A DNA stretch of 64,000 nucleotides, taken from NCBI GenBank assembly GCA_021014945.1, contig MU266425.1:31999-95998 (forward strand), written 5' to 3'. The translations under genes were made by a program, and so were the position numbers. The notes under the pieces are model-generated. The model did no database searches. It was given only the letters and a program-made list of their open reading frames with translations, and was not told the origin of the DNA. Of this stretch, positions 23,801 to 37,500 are shown piece after piece (within the stretch, counting starts at the first letter, position 1; every line of letters starts with the position of its first letter). The DNA comes from Leucogyrophana mollusca (taxonomy: Eukaryota; Basidiomycota; Agaricomycetes; Boletales).

Positions 23801-26800
23801 TTGTATGAGCTGTACCTGGGGTTTACCAAAGGAGGTAGAACGGGAAAATGGCAAGTAGAATATACGTCTGTTGGAGAGACCACCAAGGCGTTCAACAAGT
23901 AGCTGAAACATCTGAGCGACCAGCGGTTTCAACACCACGACCCGGACGAGTTTTTTGCCGTCCGCCAGCGCAGATGAGGCAATTGGCACAATGACGGAAG
24001 ATTTTCCCTCCCCCATGTTGAGCTGAAGAGTAGTATTTGCCCCCGAGGTCGGAGACATCATTTGAAGAGCGACGTCAGCTTGAACGCGCCGGACGAGAAA
24101 ATTGCTCTCCACCTGTTGATCATTATTAGCTATACTATAACTGCTGCCAGTGGCTTGTCTGAATACCTGGATCAACAGCCAGTCGGGGTACATTTCTGCG
24201 TCCCATCCCTCGCACCCCGTATTCTGTAGCTCTTTGTAAAATTCATCTACATTGTTCCTAATGGCGAGGGAAAGTAAGCGCCGAGCGCGCTGGAGTTGTA
24301 CAGCTGCTTCGGCAAAGCATACCAGGGTCTTCTTCCATCTTTTTGTCAAGGCTGTGGGCGACGTGGATGCTAGCTGGCGCAAGAGAACCCGAGCTGAAAT
24401 GTGAGGCCACTGGCCGGAGTTAAAAACTGCCTCTTCCACTGGAGTCGAGTACGAGAGTCTCTGGCGTATCACGTCCAACACGTTGAAGAACCGCCCCCGA
24501 CAGTGCGAATAGTAGGTCACCAGAGATTCCCTGGTGCAGGTAATCTCGTCTGGTAATGCTGATAATGCTTCCCTTTCGAGACACTCCCTACTGCGGTCAA
24601 AATCCGTTCCGTAGAGGCTGTGAAAGCGACTGCTGGGGCTTGCCTGGAACTCCGATATAAGGTCTTGTAATCCGGCCGAGCTGGCGAAATGTCCGCAGCT
24701 TTTCGGGCGCACGGGCATGCTCAAAGGTTCTTTTGCTGGAATCAATTCGGGAGCGGGTCTACCGAAAAGTTGATCTAGCGAGACAGATGCCAGACGGGAA
24801 GCGGCTGTGCCTCGGGAGGGCGAGAAGACGTAAGCAAGATCGCTGCTCGAGGCCATATTGTAATGATGAGATCCGTCAAGAAATTTCTGGACCTCTGCGA
24901 GATGCCGCTTTAGGAGTAGATTACGAAAACAGCTTGCGAACAGCCCCTTTGCTTGGGATAAAAGCTGTGAGACATTGTATCGGGAAGGATCGAGATTCGG
25001 AAGTTGGCCAGGGTTACTGGATGGCCAATGGGCAAGAAGATGTGTGACCGTGTTGTCCTCATCTGCTTTACTCCGTGTCTGAAAAGCCAAGAGACGACGG
25101 CGGCGCAAAGCCTTTGAACCCTCTCCGGCATGAGCCTCCATTCTAGCGTCAGGGCTATCCTGAAACGCGCAAGTGCAAGCTGAGAAAATGCCACGGAGGC
25201 TCTTCTCTGAGGGCTGAAACCCATCCAGTAGATTATATGAGGGGTAAGACGGCGGAGTTTTGTTGCGGAACTGGGATTTTGTTGCAAACGCTACTATAGT
25301 GGAAGCGAGGTCAACACTGCTCGGAGAGCCATAGACCATGGCGGAGAGAGTAAATGCAAGCTTGTAGCGAATCTGCGCCTTGCTACTTCTGCGGCACAAT
25401 TCGTATACAGAGATCCAGGTCTTTGGTAAGGGTGGTTGAAGCCAGTCTTGGCTGTACCGAAGCGATACCTCTTGTCCGACGCCTTCGAGGTGTTGCCATG
25501 AGACCAACCTGTCCAACAGCGAGGGGGTCGTCTTAAGGGTGGACGGCCATCGCCGAACAAGATCAGCAACTTCAGAAACTTGTATATTTCGCGTACGGCT
25601 GTCGGTATCGGTGATGTCCCTGGATTTGTACTCCTCGTCACGATTTCTACATGGCAGATCGCCCATACATTCCGACGGATAGACGGCTGCACTGCGCACG
25701 GAAGCTCGCTCTAAGAGGTGGTAGTTGCGACAAGGGGTAGATGTGGACATAGGCAGAGTGGCTGGTGATGACTGGTCGCGGAAAGATTGCAGTTCTTCCG
25801 AATACTCTTGAATCATCTTTGTGGCTCCGTGAAATGAGACATGCTGAGTAGTAGATGTTAGACATGACCATTCCACATTTTGCATCTTTTTGAGGTGAGC
25901 AGGATAGAATGTCCGTTTTGGCGTCAGCATGTCGATTTGATGCAAAAGCTCTGCATCGCCTGGAGTGAGGAACATAAATGATCTGCACTCAGCCGATCGC
26001 AGACAGTTCAACGCCTCTTCCGTCCCGGTGCATCCAGTCAAAGGATCGGGTAAGCAGGAGCTAGTGACTGCGTGAAGATAGGTTTTATAGAGCTTGCTCG
26101 TCAAACTGGCATTGCCATGCAAATAACCCAGCTCAGTGTCAATGTCATAGAGTTGGAATGTCCTCTGGCCGCTGTTGGATGCGATGACGGAGACGCAGAT
26201 ATGGTGACCCTCGGTTTTGAAAGTCAATGAGCCCATAGGGATGATGACACATCTATGACGAAACTCTTCGGCGTAGACGGCCTTGGGACGGAGGACAAGC
26301 TGACTGGCAAGGCCAAACATTGTACCCGAAGACTGGTTGACGTCAACAACCATATCACAGATGTTGCCAGACTGCAGTTCGCCTTCGCTGTCAACAAAAA
26401 AGGAGAGACGAAAACGAGGTAAATCGATCGACAATGATGGATCCGCATTGCCTGAGTTCCAGGTGATGAGAAGATACTGGGGGGGTTCAATACAACCCAA
26501 TCTTGCAGAGATCATCTCCCACGTGCGACTACGGACATCCAGCATGTACGTGGACCCGTTCCGTCGCATCTTTGATGGGCCCCTTGCCGAAAAACAGATC
26601 CGCCAGTTCTCGTCTAATTGTTCCCAGAGGCGTGCAACGGGGCGTATTTCAAGCTCGCCCGTTGTCAGATCTAGCCAGTGGGTATGATCTTCGATTAAGA
26701 GCTGTGGCAAGTCGCCAGCGAACTCCTGCGCTGGGATAAGTTCGAGAACTTGGGATGTTGCACAATGTTTTGCACGAATTTGAAGGCACCCATCGTTTCG

Positions 26801-29800
26801 CAAATTAAGGTAGACCTATCGAACGTAAGGCTTCAATCAGGGGATAGGCGCGGGTGATTCTTACCTGAAACCCGCATATGTAACTTTTCGTCGCAAAATC
26901 CATCCCAGCCATGTCACCAGGAACAACGTCAAGAACTTGCTGTATGAAGGGGAACGCCTCAGACACGTTCTCGAGGTGAACTAGGTGTACCTACGCTGCC
27001 AAATACCAAGGAGTACGTTGGATGCCGGACGATACCCAACGGCAACCTGCCCAAAGGTCTCCCGTCGATGAGCAAACGACCATCAAGGAGATTGTAATGC
27101 ACCATCTGTGATTGCTGGTTGGTTTGTGCCGCCGTCCGAGAAGTGAGCCATCGGCAGTTCGAGCCGTCCAAAGCTCTCCACGGAGATCCCACGCGGTAGG
27201 CGGGCCAAACTCTCGTGATTGCACGATCGAGCCCCTCTGGGCATTCGCCTATACGCTGGCGTAAAAAGTGTTCCAACGAATGCGATAGGCGCCGGTCTTG
27301 ATCTAATGCCACTCTTGAACTGGTAGAAAGGGTGCCGACGTCCGGAGGAGTGTGGTCGTAAACCATGATGCTACAGTAAACAAGAATCTCCACGTCCTCG
27401 GTGGACTGAAGAAGAATATCGACGGGATTTGCTTCTAAGCAGTATGTGCTTCGGCAAGTTGCTGCCATCTCTCGAACACGCGACTGGAACTCGTTCTGGG
27501 TGACGTCGTCAGCACTTTGCAGTCTGGAAGATAGCTCTTGCAAGCACTGGAAGGTTGTCTCGCGGACTTTTAGCAGGAGCGAGTAACCGCTACTTCTGAC
27601 CTCGGCATTCTGCGTCGCAGTCAGGAGGCGACTGGTCAAAACTGTGATAGTCTTCATGGATAGAGCCTCTAGCCAATTCGCTTCAATGCCGGCCATCAGA
27701 TCGGCGAGTTCGTCAAGGAGCGCGTTGCCAAATGCTGCGCAGTTGAGCTCCTCGTGCCACGGTCGACAATTTCCCAAAAGCGGCCCAACCTGCCATATTG
27801 TCTGTAGAATCAAGAGGTGAACCTCTTCTCGGCGATAGCTGAGAGTTCTAGCACGAAGCTCCCGCACGATATTAAGCCACTGCAGCAATGAGCCACTCCG
27901 CAAGCTTCCAAAAGCAATGAACTCGTTCAAAGTCAAGTCTTTGTGACAGTGATATTGGTCCGATATAACGTCGTTGGAGGTGTGAGTGGTCCCCGCGACT
28001 GAGTACTGCAAATGCTGGTACGGTCCTTGCGGGAGAGTGAAGGTGGAATATCCACTAACGTCGCAGCGTTGAAAGGCATCGGAAGCCCATCCATGACGGA
28101 CATCGTCAAAGTACTTGAATTGCAGTCCGTTATTTACGCAAATGTCTCCCGAAGTGGCAGGGATTGGTCGAGTACGATAGTGTGATTTGATAAATGGTTT
28201 CGTGGAAGAAGCCAACGTTGTCCGATGGTTCGAGCGAGGAACGGAGTACCTCACAAGAGGTTTGTAATTCCTGAGCGTCATTTCCGGCCTAACGAGTCTG
28301 GCATCGGGCAGAGGGGGAGTACAAACATCAAGAAGAAGACGGAAGGTGGCGGTTCGCCACACATCAAACGCAAGGGGACAGTCGAGCTCGAAGACGACGA
28401 TCTTGGTTCCAAAATGATTCCGGGGTAGAGGCCATTCGTGCACACTAATTTTCAGCCCTCGTATCTCAGCTTCGAGGCGGCATTTCTGGCATTTTTTTGC
28501 CTGATGCGTTAAGTCCCCGATAGCATCAACACATTGGGTGTGTCCAAGGGTGTGAGCTTGCCGAGTAAGCGCAGCATGGCGCTGGTTCTTCTGATGAAGC
28601 TCAACCATTTTTGCATTTCTCTGTGCCGTCGCGTCCCGCTCGATACGACTCTCCAGCGTTTGATGGGCTGGAGAAGAGCTGAAGAAACGGACTGCGAAAC
28701 ATTCGTCGCTTAGCTCGTCGGAGAACACCGATGCTCTATTAGCTCGACTGTGACGTTCAGTCAGGTACTGCTGAGCCTGGTCCAGGCGTGATAATTTTTC
28801 GGCGTTGTGGAGCAAGATAGGATTCAGCAGTGACACCGGGACCTCGGGCTGATACTCGGAGAGCAGAGGGATTTTGCCAACCACGACCTTGTCCAATGCG
28901 ATCCAAAGTTCTAGCAAGGTGAGAAGCATGATGGAAGAGTTGTCGGGATTCTCGGAATAATGCTTGAGGGCCGCGGTAGAATACTGTGACATGGAGTCTT
29001 CGAGGGCGAGACAGGCAGAGTCAGCGTCATGCACTTGAGAGACCCAGTTATCGATGCCACTTTCAACAGCGGACTCGAAGTCGGACAATGCGACAAAGGG
29101 TTCAGCTTCGTAGGCCTCAGCTAAGTAGCAGCAGCGACCAGCGAAGAAATCACTGATGCTTGTTCGTCTGCGGGTCTCGGTGGGGTGGAAGGTGGTTGGT
29201 TTATATTCGAGATTTTCTCCCGACAGCACGCTGGATAGGTGGCTTCGGCTGTTGAGAAGAGAGAGATTGGTGTCTTTTTCGAAATCGAGACTCTCAGGAG
29301 CCCAGTCGGGTGAAGCTGCCTGTACCTCCTGGACTTTCAACCACCGTGCCTCCAACTTCTTTCTAACCTCCCGAGTCGCTGACTGAACGACAGACGTCAC
29401 AGACGACGAAGCAGATGATCCCAGCTTGGCAAGACGGCGGCTAATCTTCGCCGACATGAAATATAATATCTCGTTGGGTAAATCCCTCTCTAGCGCCCGC
29501 TCTGTCAATTGAGCCATGAAGAAGAGCAAGAACGTTTTGTAGGTGCTGCATTCAGAATGCATCCGCACAAGGGATGTCTGCAGGGCTACCCTGATGACAA
29601 GCCAAAATGAAGACCGCCTCCAAGGCAGCCGAGCATTGTGCCACTGCACGTCATCGCCAATGCGCTTTCGGATTCGGGGAATTTCGGCCGCCTTTCCGAG
29701 GCCGCGGAGAATGGCGGTAAGAAGGGAAGTGATATAGCGGGGGTGAGTCGTATCTCGTTCTTCGATGACAACAGATCCAGCTTTGGTGGTGGTAGCGGCA

Positions 29801-30390
29801 GCATCCAGCACGTCTTCATTCATGCGGGCGAGAAAGTTGGCAAGTTCGGCACGAAATGTGGCATCGTGTACGATACTATTAGGAACCGAGATGGCCGGCC
29901 CTGGATAGGAGCAAAGTAGTTTCCCAGTAGCCCCCATCACAGCGACAGCTGTAGGAGAGACTTCGAACGACTCGAAGATAGTCTCTTGATCTAGCTCCCT
30001 GAGCACCACTGCGGCATTCTGAGCGCGAATGAGGAAGACGAGGACATCTATAGGACAATTAGCCCCGGTGGGTCAGGGAAAACGATGTTCCTGACCTCCG
30101 CATTTCGTTGCCTGCATTTGGGATTCGATCGTATCGACCGAAAGTATATCAGAGCCCGCTGTGGCGCTGAGGTTTTCCAACATTCTTTCCATTTGATCCC
30201 AGTCCGCCTGCTTCTTCGGAAGTAAGTGCTCACGAAACACGAGGGCAGACTGGAGAACTGCGTCTGAGAGGGCCAGATCGTTGGCCACAGAGTGGTCATC
30301 GTGCAGTGGTAGCTTGAGCGGACAAAAAACATGAGTTATAATATACTCCAGCGACTGTATCGATCGGAGGCAAGTATTGTGGAAAGACAT
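20859..30390 (-). CDS. Giant DUF6606-DUF3638-DUF3645 protein A with SF2/SecA-like motor motifs
   Basis: Six exons: 30390-30096, 30047-26995, 26939-26865, 26815-24167, 24112-22177 and 22123-20859, giving 3090 residues. The N-terminus (LEYIITHVFCPLKLP) is the DUF6606 type. From about residue 2030 a helicase-like core appears: Q-like RRVQADVALQMMSP, P-loop NMGEGKSS (Lys2061), VVVLKPLVAQM, VVQPDHVLSYKL and a DESDE box at about 2184. The DUF3645 signature PYRAKD...AEFGHPDVAVCLTCLSYYYGGL follows, then RGTDVKLPRG near 2641 and QGCMRMRKLGNGHSV near 2670, resembling SF2 motifs V and VI. Databases often label this family ubiquitinyl hydrolase; no Cys protease motif was recognised here. The role is unknown; an ATP-driven translocase is inferred. 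Tandem paralogue of the next gene. Confidence 0.9.
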
Positions 30391-31554
30391 AGTGAAGAAA
30401 CTTTGAGAAGTGCTTTTAGAAAAGAGTTTGGTGAGCGTAAAAGTGAAAGAGGGGCCTCTTGTAGGGGGGCGCTGGTGCAAGGCTTATAGGGTAATTGGCA
30501 AACAAGCGCTCACCTGAACACCTCGAGGCCCAGAGTACCATTTCCCTTTTTATCTTCTGCATATCAATCACCGGTGGTCCCCTTCTGATAGTGTTGCCAC
30601 GCGCTCACTGTCTGGGAGGAACATATGCGATTTGGCTACGCATCGCGATGAACGCCCCGTAGCCGGCTCTTGAATCCCTGCAATACAAGGGCGCGCGGTG
30701 CACCATAATATTCGTCGAGAAGCTTATTCAGATGTAGAGGCCTGGCGGGGGTCACAAAATTTCGTGCGATAGGTTGTGATAGGTCGGGTCCACCCCATCG
30801 GTTGTATGTGATGGTGTGTGGGTCCCAGCGCCTGGCCACTGCGCACCGCAGATATCAAGGCAGCGAGAAAGGAATCTTCAGTTTACCGTGCCAGGCTGCT
30901 ACCTCAAGTGGGGGTTTTCGGCTCGAAGGCTATGGAGGATAAGCTTGATCCTTGTAAGTTGTCGGTCAGAGGGATGGCCTGCCACCAATTGCCTCAGCCG
31001 CCTAGCAGCTGAGTTTACATAAAATTCGGCATGGCGAAACCCATTCAAGATTTAACTTCGAGCTCCGACCTCACGATAATAACATGTTTTCGGAGCAAAA
31101 AGGAACCTACAATGCCATGTAGAACCGTACCGTTCGTGAGTGTTCCTCCCCCTTAGCCTGGTCATGTAAGTATCCTAAACCTAAGGAATTCAGCTTGCAA
31201 CCTCGGATGAGTCGAGCTGCTTAACCCATGGGGTTGGGCACGGTAAGCGAGAAAGTACGGAGGCCGCATTCATCTGAGTCCAGCGCAAGTCCAGCGTGAA
31301 CTTACGAAGCTAGCCACAACCAGATAGCCCTCGCACAAGGTAAGTATGGACACTGAACAGCCGTCGTTCCTTTTGTTTGTACTTATACAATCAAAGCAAA
31401 TATCATCATCACATAAAACAAATTCACGAGAAATTGCGAAAGACAAAACCCAATGAAGACTACAAGGACGCATGAGCAAAGGGCTGCTCAAAACAGCAAA
31501 CCGAATTCTCTTACCGTTTGACGTCTTGATAGTACCCAGGCGAAGGATTGTACT
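30391..31554 (-). promoter_or_regulatory. Promoter of giant gene A and 3' flank of giant gene B
   Basis: About 1.16 kb between the two giant genes. The part next to 30390 should hold the promoter of gene A, and the part next to 31554 the 3' UTR of gene B. No coding segment, repeat or recognisable mobile element was seen. Confidence 0.4.
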
Positions 31555-34500
31555 TTACGCCTCGAAGTCCTCCGGCCCAAGCAGCCTCCCTTGCAGGACC
31601 CCCCCTAGATGCGTCCGTAAGAATTCCATCCCTTTTCTGCGCATTGCAATCAATTCCTTCAAGGGAGGCACCGGGCTTTCCTGGAACGGTGACATCGCAG
31701 CGGCCTGGGGTCGACGTTCTGGTGCGATGAAGCCATTGGGACCGACCATCTCATCCTCGCGCTCAATGTCCCTTGCGTAAACCCCCAAAAATCTGCAGAG
31801 CTGCACATATGTTTGATAGTTGTTAAGGTAGAGCTGTCCCGCGAAGAGGTTGAGCTGAGGTATAAGTAACTCTGGAGGTGACCAGGGTTCCGGTAACGGT
31901 GGGATGGAATGCAGCCGTAGATTGTCACAAGAACGCATCGCCTGGGTGACGCGTGGTGCATAGATATGGAGGTGGACGTGTTTGCTGCGGCGGATATCCT
32001 GCAATAGAGTGTTCACCTCAAACGGACTGAGAACGACGAGATGCCGAGGTGGCCGAGACCCCGCAGGTGACGAAAGAATCCAGTTTACGGGGCGTAAGTA
32101 GTCATCGTATTTGCCTTCAGATTTACACTGGACGGTGGTTAAGAAGTCCCGCGTAACGAGCAGTTCTTGCGACCACGCATTGTGTTCTGGGAATGATGCA
32201 CTAGTGCTACCCAGAGTGCGAAACGCGGGACGGAATGTGGTGGACCCAATTGGAATTTCCCCGTTTCGGATGAAGTCTCGAACTTGGGGGTCAACTTCGT
32301 GGGCAGCAGGGGGCATTGGAGGAGGTCGCTGTACTTTGTTCTCACGCTCGACCTCGTGGACGATCTCTCTTTCCTGCTCCTCGTCCATCTGAGTGTTCGA
32401 TAGCGAAGTCACCCCGAGCTGGGTGCATCTCTCTTGAATTTCGGGGGGCAAAATTACGTTGCGATGAGGACCGTCTCCGCCAGGTTTGTACATCTCATCC
32501 AGCGTCAGTGCTTCCTTTTGGAGCCACGCGTTTTCCAGCTCAGCAGTATCGGCGCGTCCAGAGGAGAAATCGGACCACGCTGCATGGCGGATGTGATGGT
32601 CGGTTCCTTGCTGGGCCCAATGAGAGACACGGTGTTGAATATCCGTACAAGTTTCGAGCATCGTCCATCGTAAGATATCAACGGATTCTACCCGTTGTAG
32701 ATAACTTTTAGATGAAGCGAGTCGAATGGCGCGATCAACCTCCAGGGGTGCAAAGAACATGACGGAGTGCCCGTGCCCTAATTTTCGCATACGCATACAG
32801 CCTATGGGAAGCGAAGTCAGGTGTATGAATGATTGTCATTTTTGCACGGTCTACTAACCTTGCGCGAGTCGATCCTTGGTAACTTTGGGACCCAACGTAA
32901 CAGCAGCACGAGAGCCTAAGGGCAATTTAATGTCTGTTCCCCTGGTATGGGCGTCGTCCAGATAGAACAGACATTGACCCAGGCGATGAGCGAACTGCGA
33001 AGAAACGAACAATTCGACGTTGCCGTCCTTGCTGAGGACCGTGAGCTGGTCGTGTTCATTGAAATATATTGCGGCCTGAGCACTAGGTTTTAGAGCGAGC
33101 CAGCGGCCTACCAACTCCTTGTTTTGGAGCTCCAACATCTGGGCTCCGACATCCAGTAAGATCCGGATTTCTGGGGTCTGTTCTCCAAGACATCTGAGGA
33201 AGTCATCCGTCGAAAGTTGTTTGCCAGTTGGATCCGCTGTGCATAGATAGTAATTGTTCTCGGGCCGCAGTAGATAGGCGAGTACTCTGGCGTTTGTGCT
33301 CAATTGGTGCTCCGGGTCTCGTTGAGTAATGGAGGTCGGCAGGAGATAACGGTTGTCGTTGGTCCCGCTGAAGCCCGTAACAACATTGGAGACTTCCCGC
33401 TTCTGCTCAGCAAGGTCCCACCCTGAGCAAGCTAGTTTTTGTGGGAATTCCTTGGCCTCCTTTGGGAAGACGACCCGTGACAGGAAGAAGTTGATGACGA
33501 CCTGGTTGTACCGAAAAAGAGGTATGAGGAATTCGGTGCGTTGTTCCGTGGACTTCACGTTGACCCCGCTAAGTTGACGCAACGTTTCCGGGATATTATC
33601 GCAACCGCTGACCCACATCTCGTATTCCAGATTGGGATTGTCGTCCTTGACAAGGAGCTGGAAACATTGCATCAATTGCTCTTCCTCTAGACCTCCGTAG
33701 TAGTAACTTAGGCAGGTTAAAATGACCGCGACGTCCGGATGCCCGAATTCTGCCCGTAAAGCTGGTGCGTCTTTTGCGCGATAGGGCACGGCGAGCATGG
33801 TTCGACGTAAATCCATGCCATAGTTCACCCTCCATCGTCTTTCCTTCAATGCATAAACGAGTATTCCGCAAGCAAGAAGTCCCCTGAGCAAGAGAAGTCC
33901 TGACCAAATAGCGCCATTCCGATAGTACCCTTCAACGACCCGCACATCCTCCGGTGAGACCTCCGCTGTGGTTATGAATTCGAGGGCCGCTTGCTGAGCG
34001 AAGGTCGGAAACTGACCGAAGTTGTGATTAGGGAGAACGCTATCCATGATCACACTCGTCGCGATACGGCATACAAGAGCTTTGCCTGCATCGGCTTGGA
34101 GGATACGAATCTGTGGGAATCGTTCAGAAGAAGACTCCTTGATGTCCACTCCGAGGGGAAAGTCGTTTCGTAGTCGAAGGGCAAGCCCTTTCACGAGTGT
34201 CAGGATCTGCTGCGTTGTTGTCCATCGGTAGGGAAACCCTGTAAGCGGCCTCTGCAGTCCCTCGGTGTAGACCAGTTGATAGCGGACGTGCAATATCTCG
34301 TCGCTTTCATCAAGAATGTCGCGAGCGTGAAGCTCCAACCACTTCTGTGATTTGAGTAACATCTCAGCGATGCTGGGCTTGGCATCGGAGGCCAGAATTT
34401 GCCTGACACTCATAAGCTTGTACGAGAGGATGTGATCCGGTTGCACGACCCAAACCCCATGCTCTCGGGCACACTCTTCCATGAGATCATGGATTATTTC

Positions 34501-37500
34501 CGCGTCCCCAGGATCAAGCGAAGTCGACCGCGCGAATGGCATGTAGAAAATACGCCTGTTGGTCAAGCCGCTCAAGCGCTCCGCAAGCAGCTGAACCATC
34601 TGAGGGGCCAACGATTTCAGCACAATTATGCGTACTAGTCTCTTTCCGTCCGCGAGTGCTGATGCAGCTATCGGCACTATCACGGATGACTTTCCTTCTC
34701 CCATGTTAAGCTGGAGTGTGGTATTATGCCCCGATTTAGGGGAAATCATCTCGTGGGCAACACTGGCTTGTGTGGGTCGTACGAGGAAATTATTCTCTAT
34801 CTGTGCTTCAGGTCAATTTTTGGTTTTATAGCGGCTGTTTGGAGATGGTTGTTACCTGAATCAAAAGCCAGTCCGGATATGTCTTGGCGTCCCACCCCTT
34901 GCATCCCGTGTTCTTCATTTCTTTGAAGAAATCTTCAAAACTTTGGCTAAGGGCAAACAATAACAACCGTCTGGAACGTTGCAACTGAAGAGTCGTTTCT
35001 GCGAGCGAAATCAATGTACTTCTCCACCCAGGGCCCAAAGTGGTCTTCGAGACGGATGCCAGTGACCCCAGCAGAAATTTGACAGAACTGCGAGGCCACT
35101 GCCCCGAGTTGCACAAAGCTTCTTCGGCCGGGTTACTGGGCAACAGAGATTGGGATATGTCCCTGACGACCTCCGAAAACCGAGTCTTCCATCGTTGGTA
35201 GTGGCGCCAAATCTCGTCCACAAAGGGTATGAGACCTACGATGGCCTCAGCCTTCTCGTTCGCGAGACATTTCATGCTTTTGTCCAAATCACTCCCATAT
35301 ATCCGACAAAACTCGCTGCTACCACTGTTTTGAAATTGCCGGATAAGTGACTGTAACTCCTCCGTGACACTTGAACTGCCCGTGCCCGTGAAGGAGAGAG
35401 ATCCACTCAACGGCATGATAGCGGCAATCGTTGGGACAGCTCGTCGAAACAGCTGATCGCTGCTAATTGTCGCGGGTGGCGAGGAGGTAGTTGTCCGGGA
35501 AGTGGGAAATGTATAACGGGAACCGTTTGCAGGTGGCTGGGATAGGCGAACTTCATCAAGAACGGCTTGCACGCGTCGAATATGCTCCCTCAACATGCTA
35601 TTGCGATAGCAACTACCGAACAGCTTTGTAAGCTCGTCCTTGAGCTCTGTCACGTTGGCAAAGTTGGAGGAATTCAACTTCGAAGGTAGTTGCGGCTGTT
35701 CGCATGGCCAGGCTTGAAGAAGATCCTCTACGATACTCCTCTTGACGAATTTGCACCTCTCTTCATATGCAGAAGAGCGGCGTTGTTTCAGACCGATCTC
35801 GCTTTCTCCGGGACGAGCGACCAGGGATGCTTCAGGAGTCTCTTCAAATGGCTTGATGTAAGAAGATATGTGCTGGCGTAAGATATCCTCATCAGGGTTG
35901 AAACCATCTGAGAGGGTGTACGACGGGAAACCAGGGGGAGGGAAATTACGAAATCGAGGTATTGTCGCAACAGCCAATAGGTCAGAGACTAAAGTTGTTG
36001 TTTCGATGCCTGGAGAGTCGTACCCCACGGCCGAGAGTGTGAATGCAAGCTGATAACGGTGATTGTCTTTTGATGCCATGCGACATCGATTATAGGCAGA
36101 GATCCAGATTGATTTCAGAGAAGATTTCAACCAATCACAGCTGTATTGCAGCGTCACTCTTTCATGCATCCCCTCCAAGGACCGCAAAGTCTTTAAGATG
36201 TCAAGCAGTCGAGGACTTGTTTGCAGCCTTGAAGGCCATTGGTGGACCATAATGGCGATATCGTGAGCCCGCGCCTCACCTTCAGTCGCATCGTGAAGGT
36301 CAAGTATATCTCTGGACACGTACTCCGTATCCTCGCGGTCTCGCGGCAGCGGTCCCGCAAACTCTTCAGGATAAAGAAGCATACCTCGAAGTGAGGAGCG
36401 CGCCATTAAGTGAGAATCGCGTACGACGAGAAGCGTCCGTGATTCGCTTTTCTCATGGAAGAGTTGAAGTCGGTCTGCATGTTCCAAGATCGACATCGCT
36501 GCCGCGTGGAATCCGTGGTGTTGGGCTGCGGGCGTAAGGCACTGCCACTCTACCTGCTGCATGCTACGAAGGTGTGAAGGGTAAAATGCGCGAGACACAG
36601 TCAAAGAGGCAATTTGGCGGAGGAGGTCTACGTCACCCTTCTCAAGGCGCATAAACGACAGGCAGCTAGCTGAGCGCAAGCAAGACAATGCCTCTTCCGT
36701 GCCAGTTCGACCAGTTAACGGATCGGGCATGCATGATCCCGTTAGAGCATGCAGGTAAGCTTTGTAAAGCTGGCTTGCCATGCTGATGTTACCGGAGAGA
36801 CAACCTAGATCGGAGTCGATTCTATAAAGGTGGTATGATGCTGGGTGGTGGGAGTGCGTTTCTATATGAACAGAGACATGATAACCTTGTGGTAGCCATG
36901 ATATGTCGCCCTGTGGGATGAGTACCTGCCGCGGAAGAAGCTGCCTGTCCGGTGCCGCATTCTTGGGGCGCAGGACGAGCTGGTTGCGGAGTCCAAACAT
37001 AACCCCTGTGGATTGATTTGTATCAACTACCATGTCACCGAAGTCATGGGACTGCAGTTCTCCTTCATGGTTCACGAAGAACGAGAGTTTGAAACGAGGG
37101 ATGTTGACCGTCAACGAGAACTCAGATATGCCCGACATCCGTGTAACGACCAGACCTCCTTCGGCTTCAATGGATTGCAGTCGCCCGGATATCATCTTGA
37201 ATGTACGACTTCGGACGTCGACCAACGTGGCCTCTCCTCTTCCCATAGTCGACACAAGAGTGTCCGAAAAGGATATCCGCCAGTTATTGGACGATGGATT
37301 CCACATGCTCTCCACTGGACGGATTTCAATCTCGCGGGCAGCCGAATCTAGCCAGTGAACATGTCCTTCCACAAATGGTTTGGGCAAGTCGCTACCCAGT
37401 TTCTCTCGAGGAATAACTTCTAGTGATTCATGGCCACGGGTCGCCCGGATGATAAGGTCACCTTGTCGCAAACAAAAGTACACCTGTACTATATAAGCAC

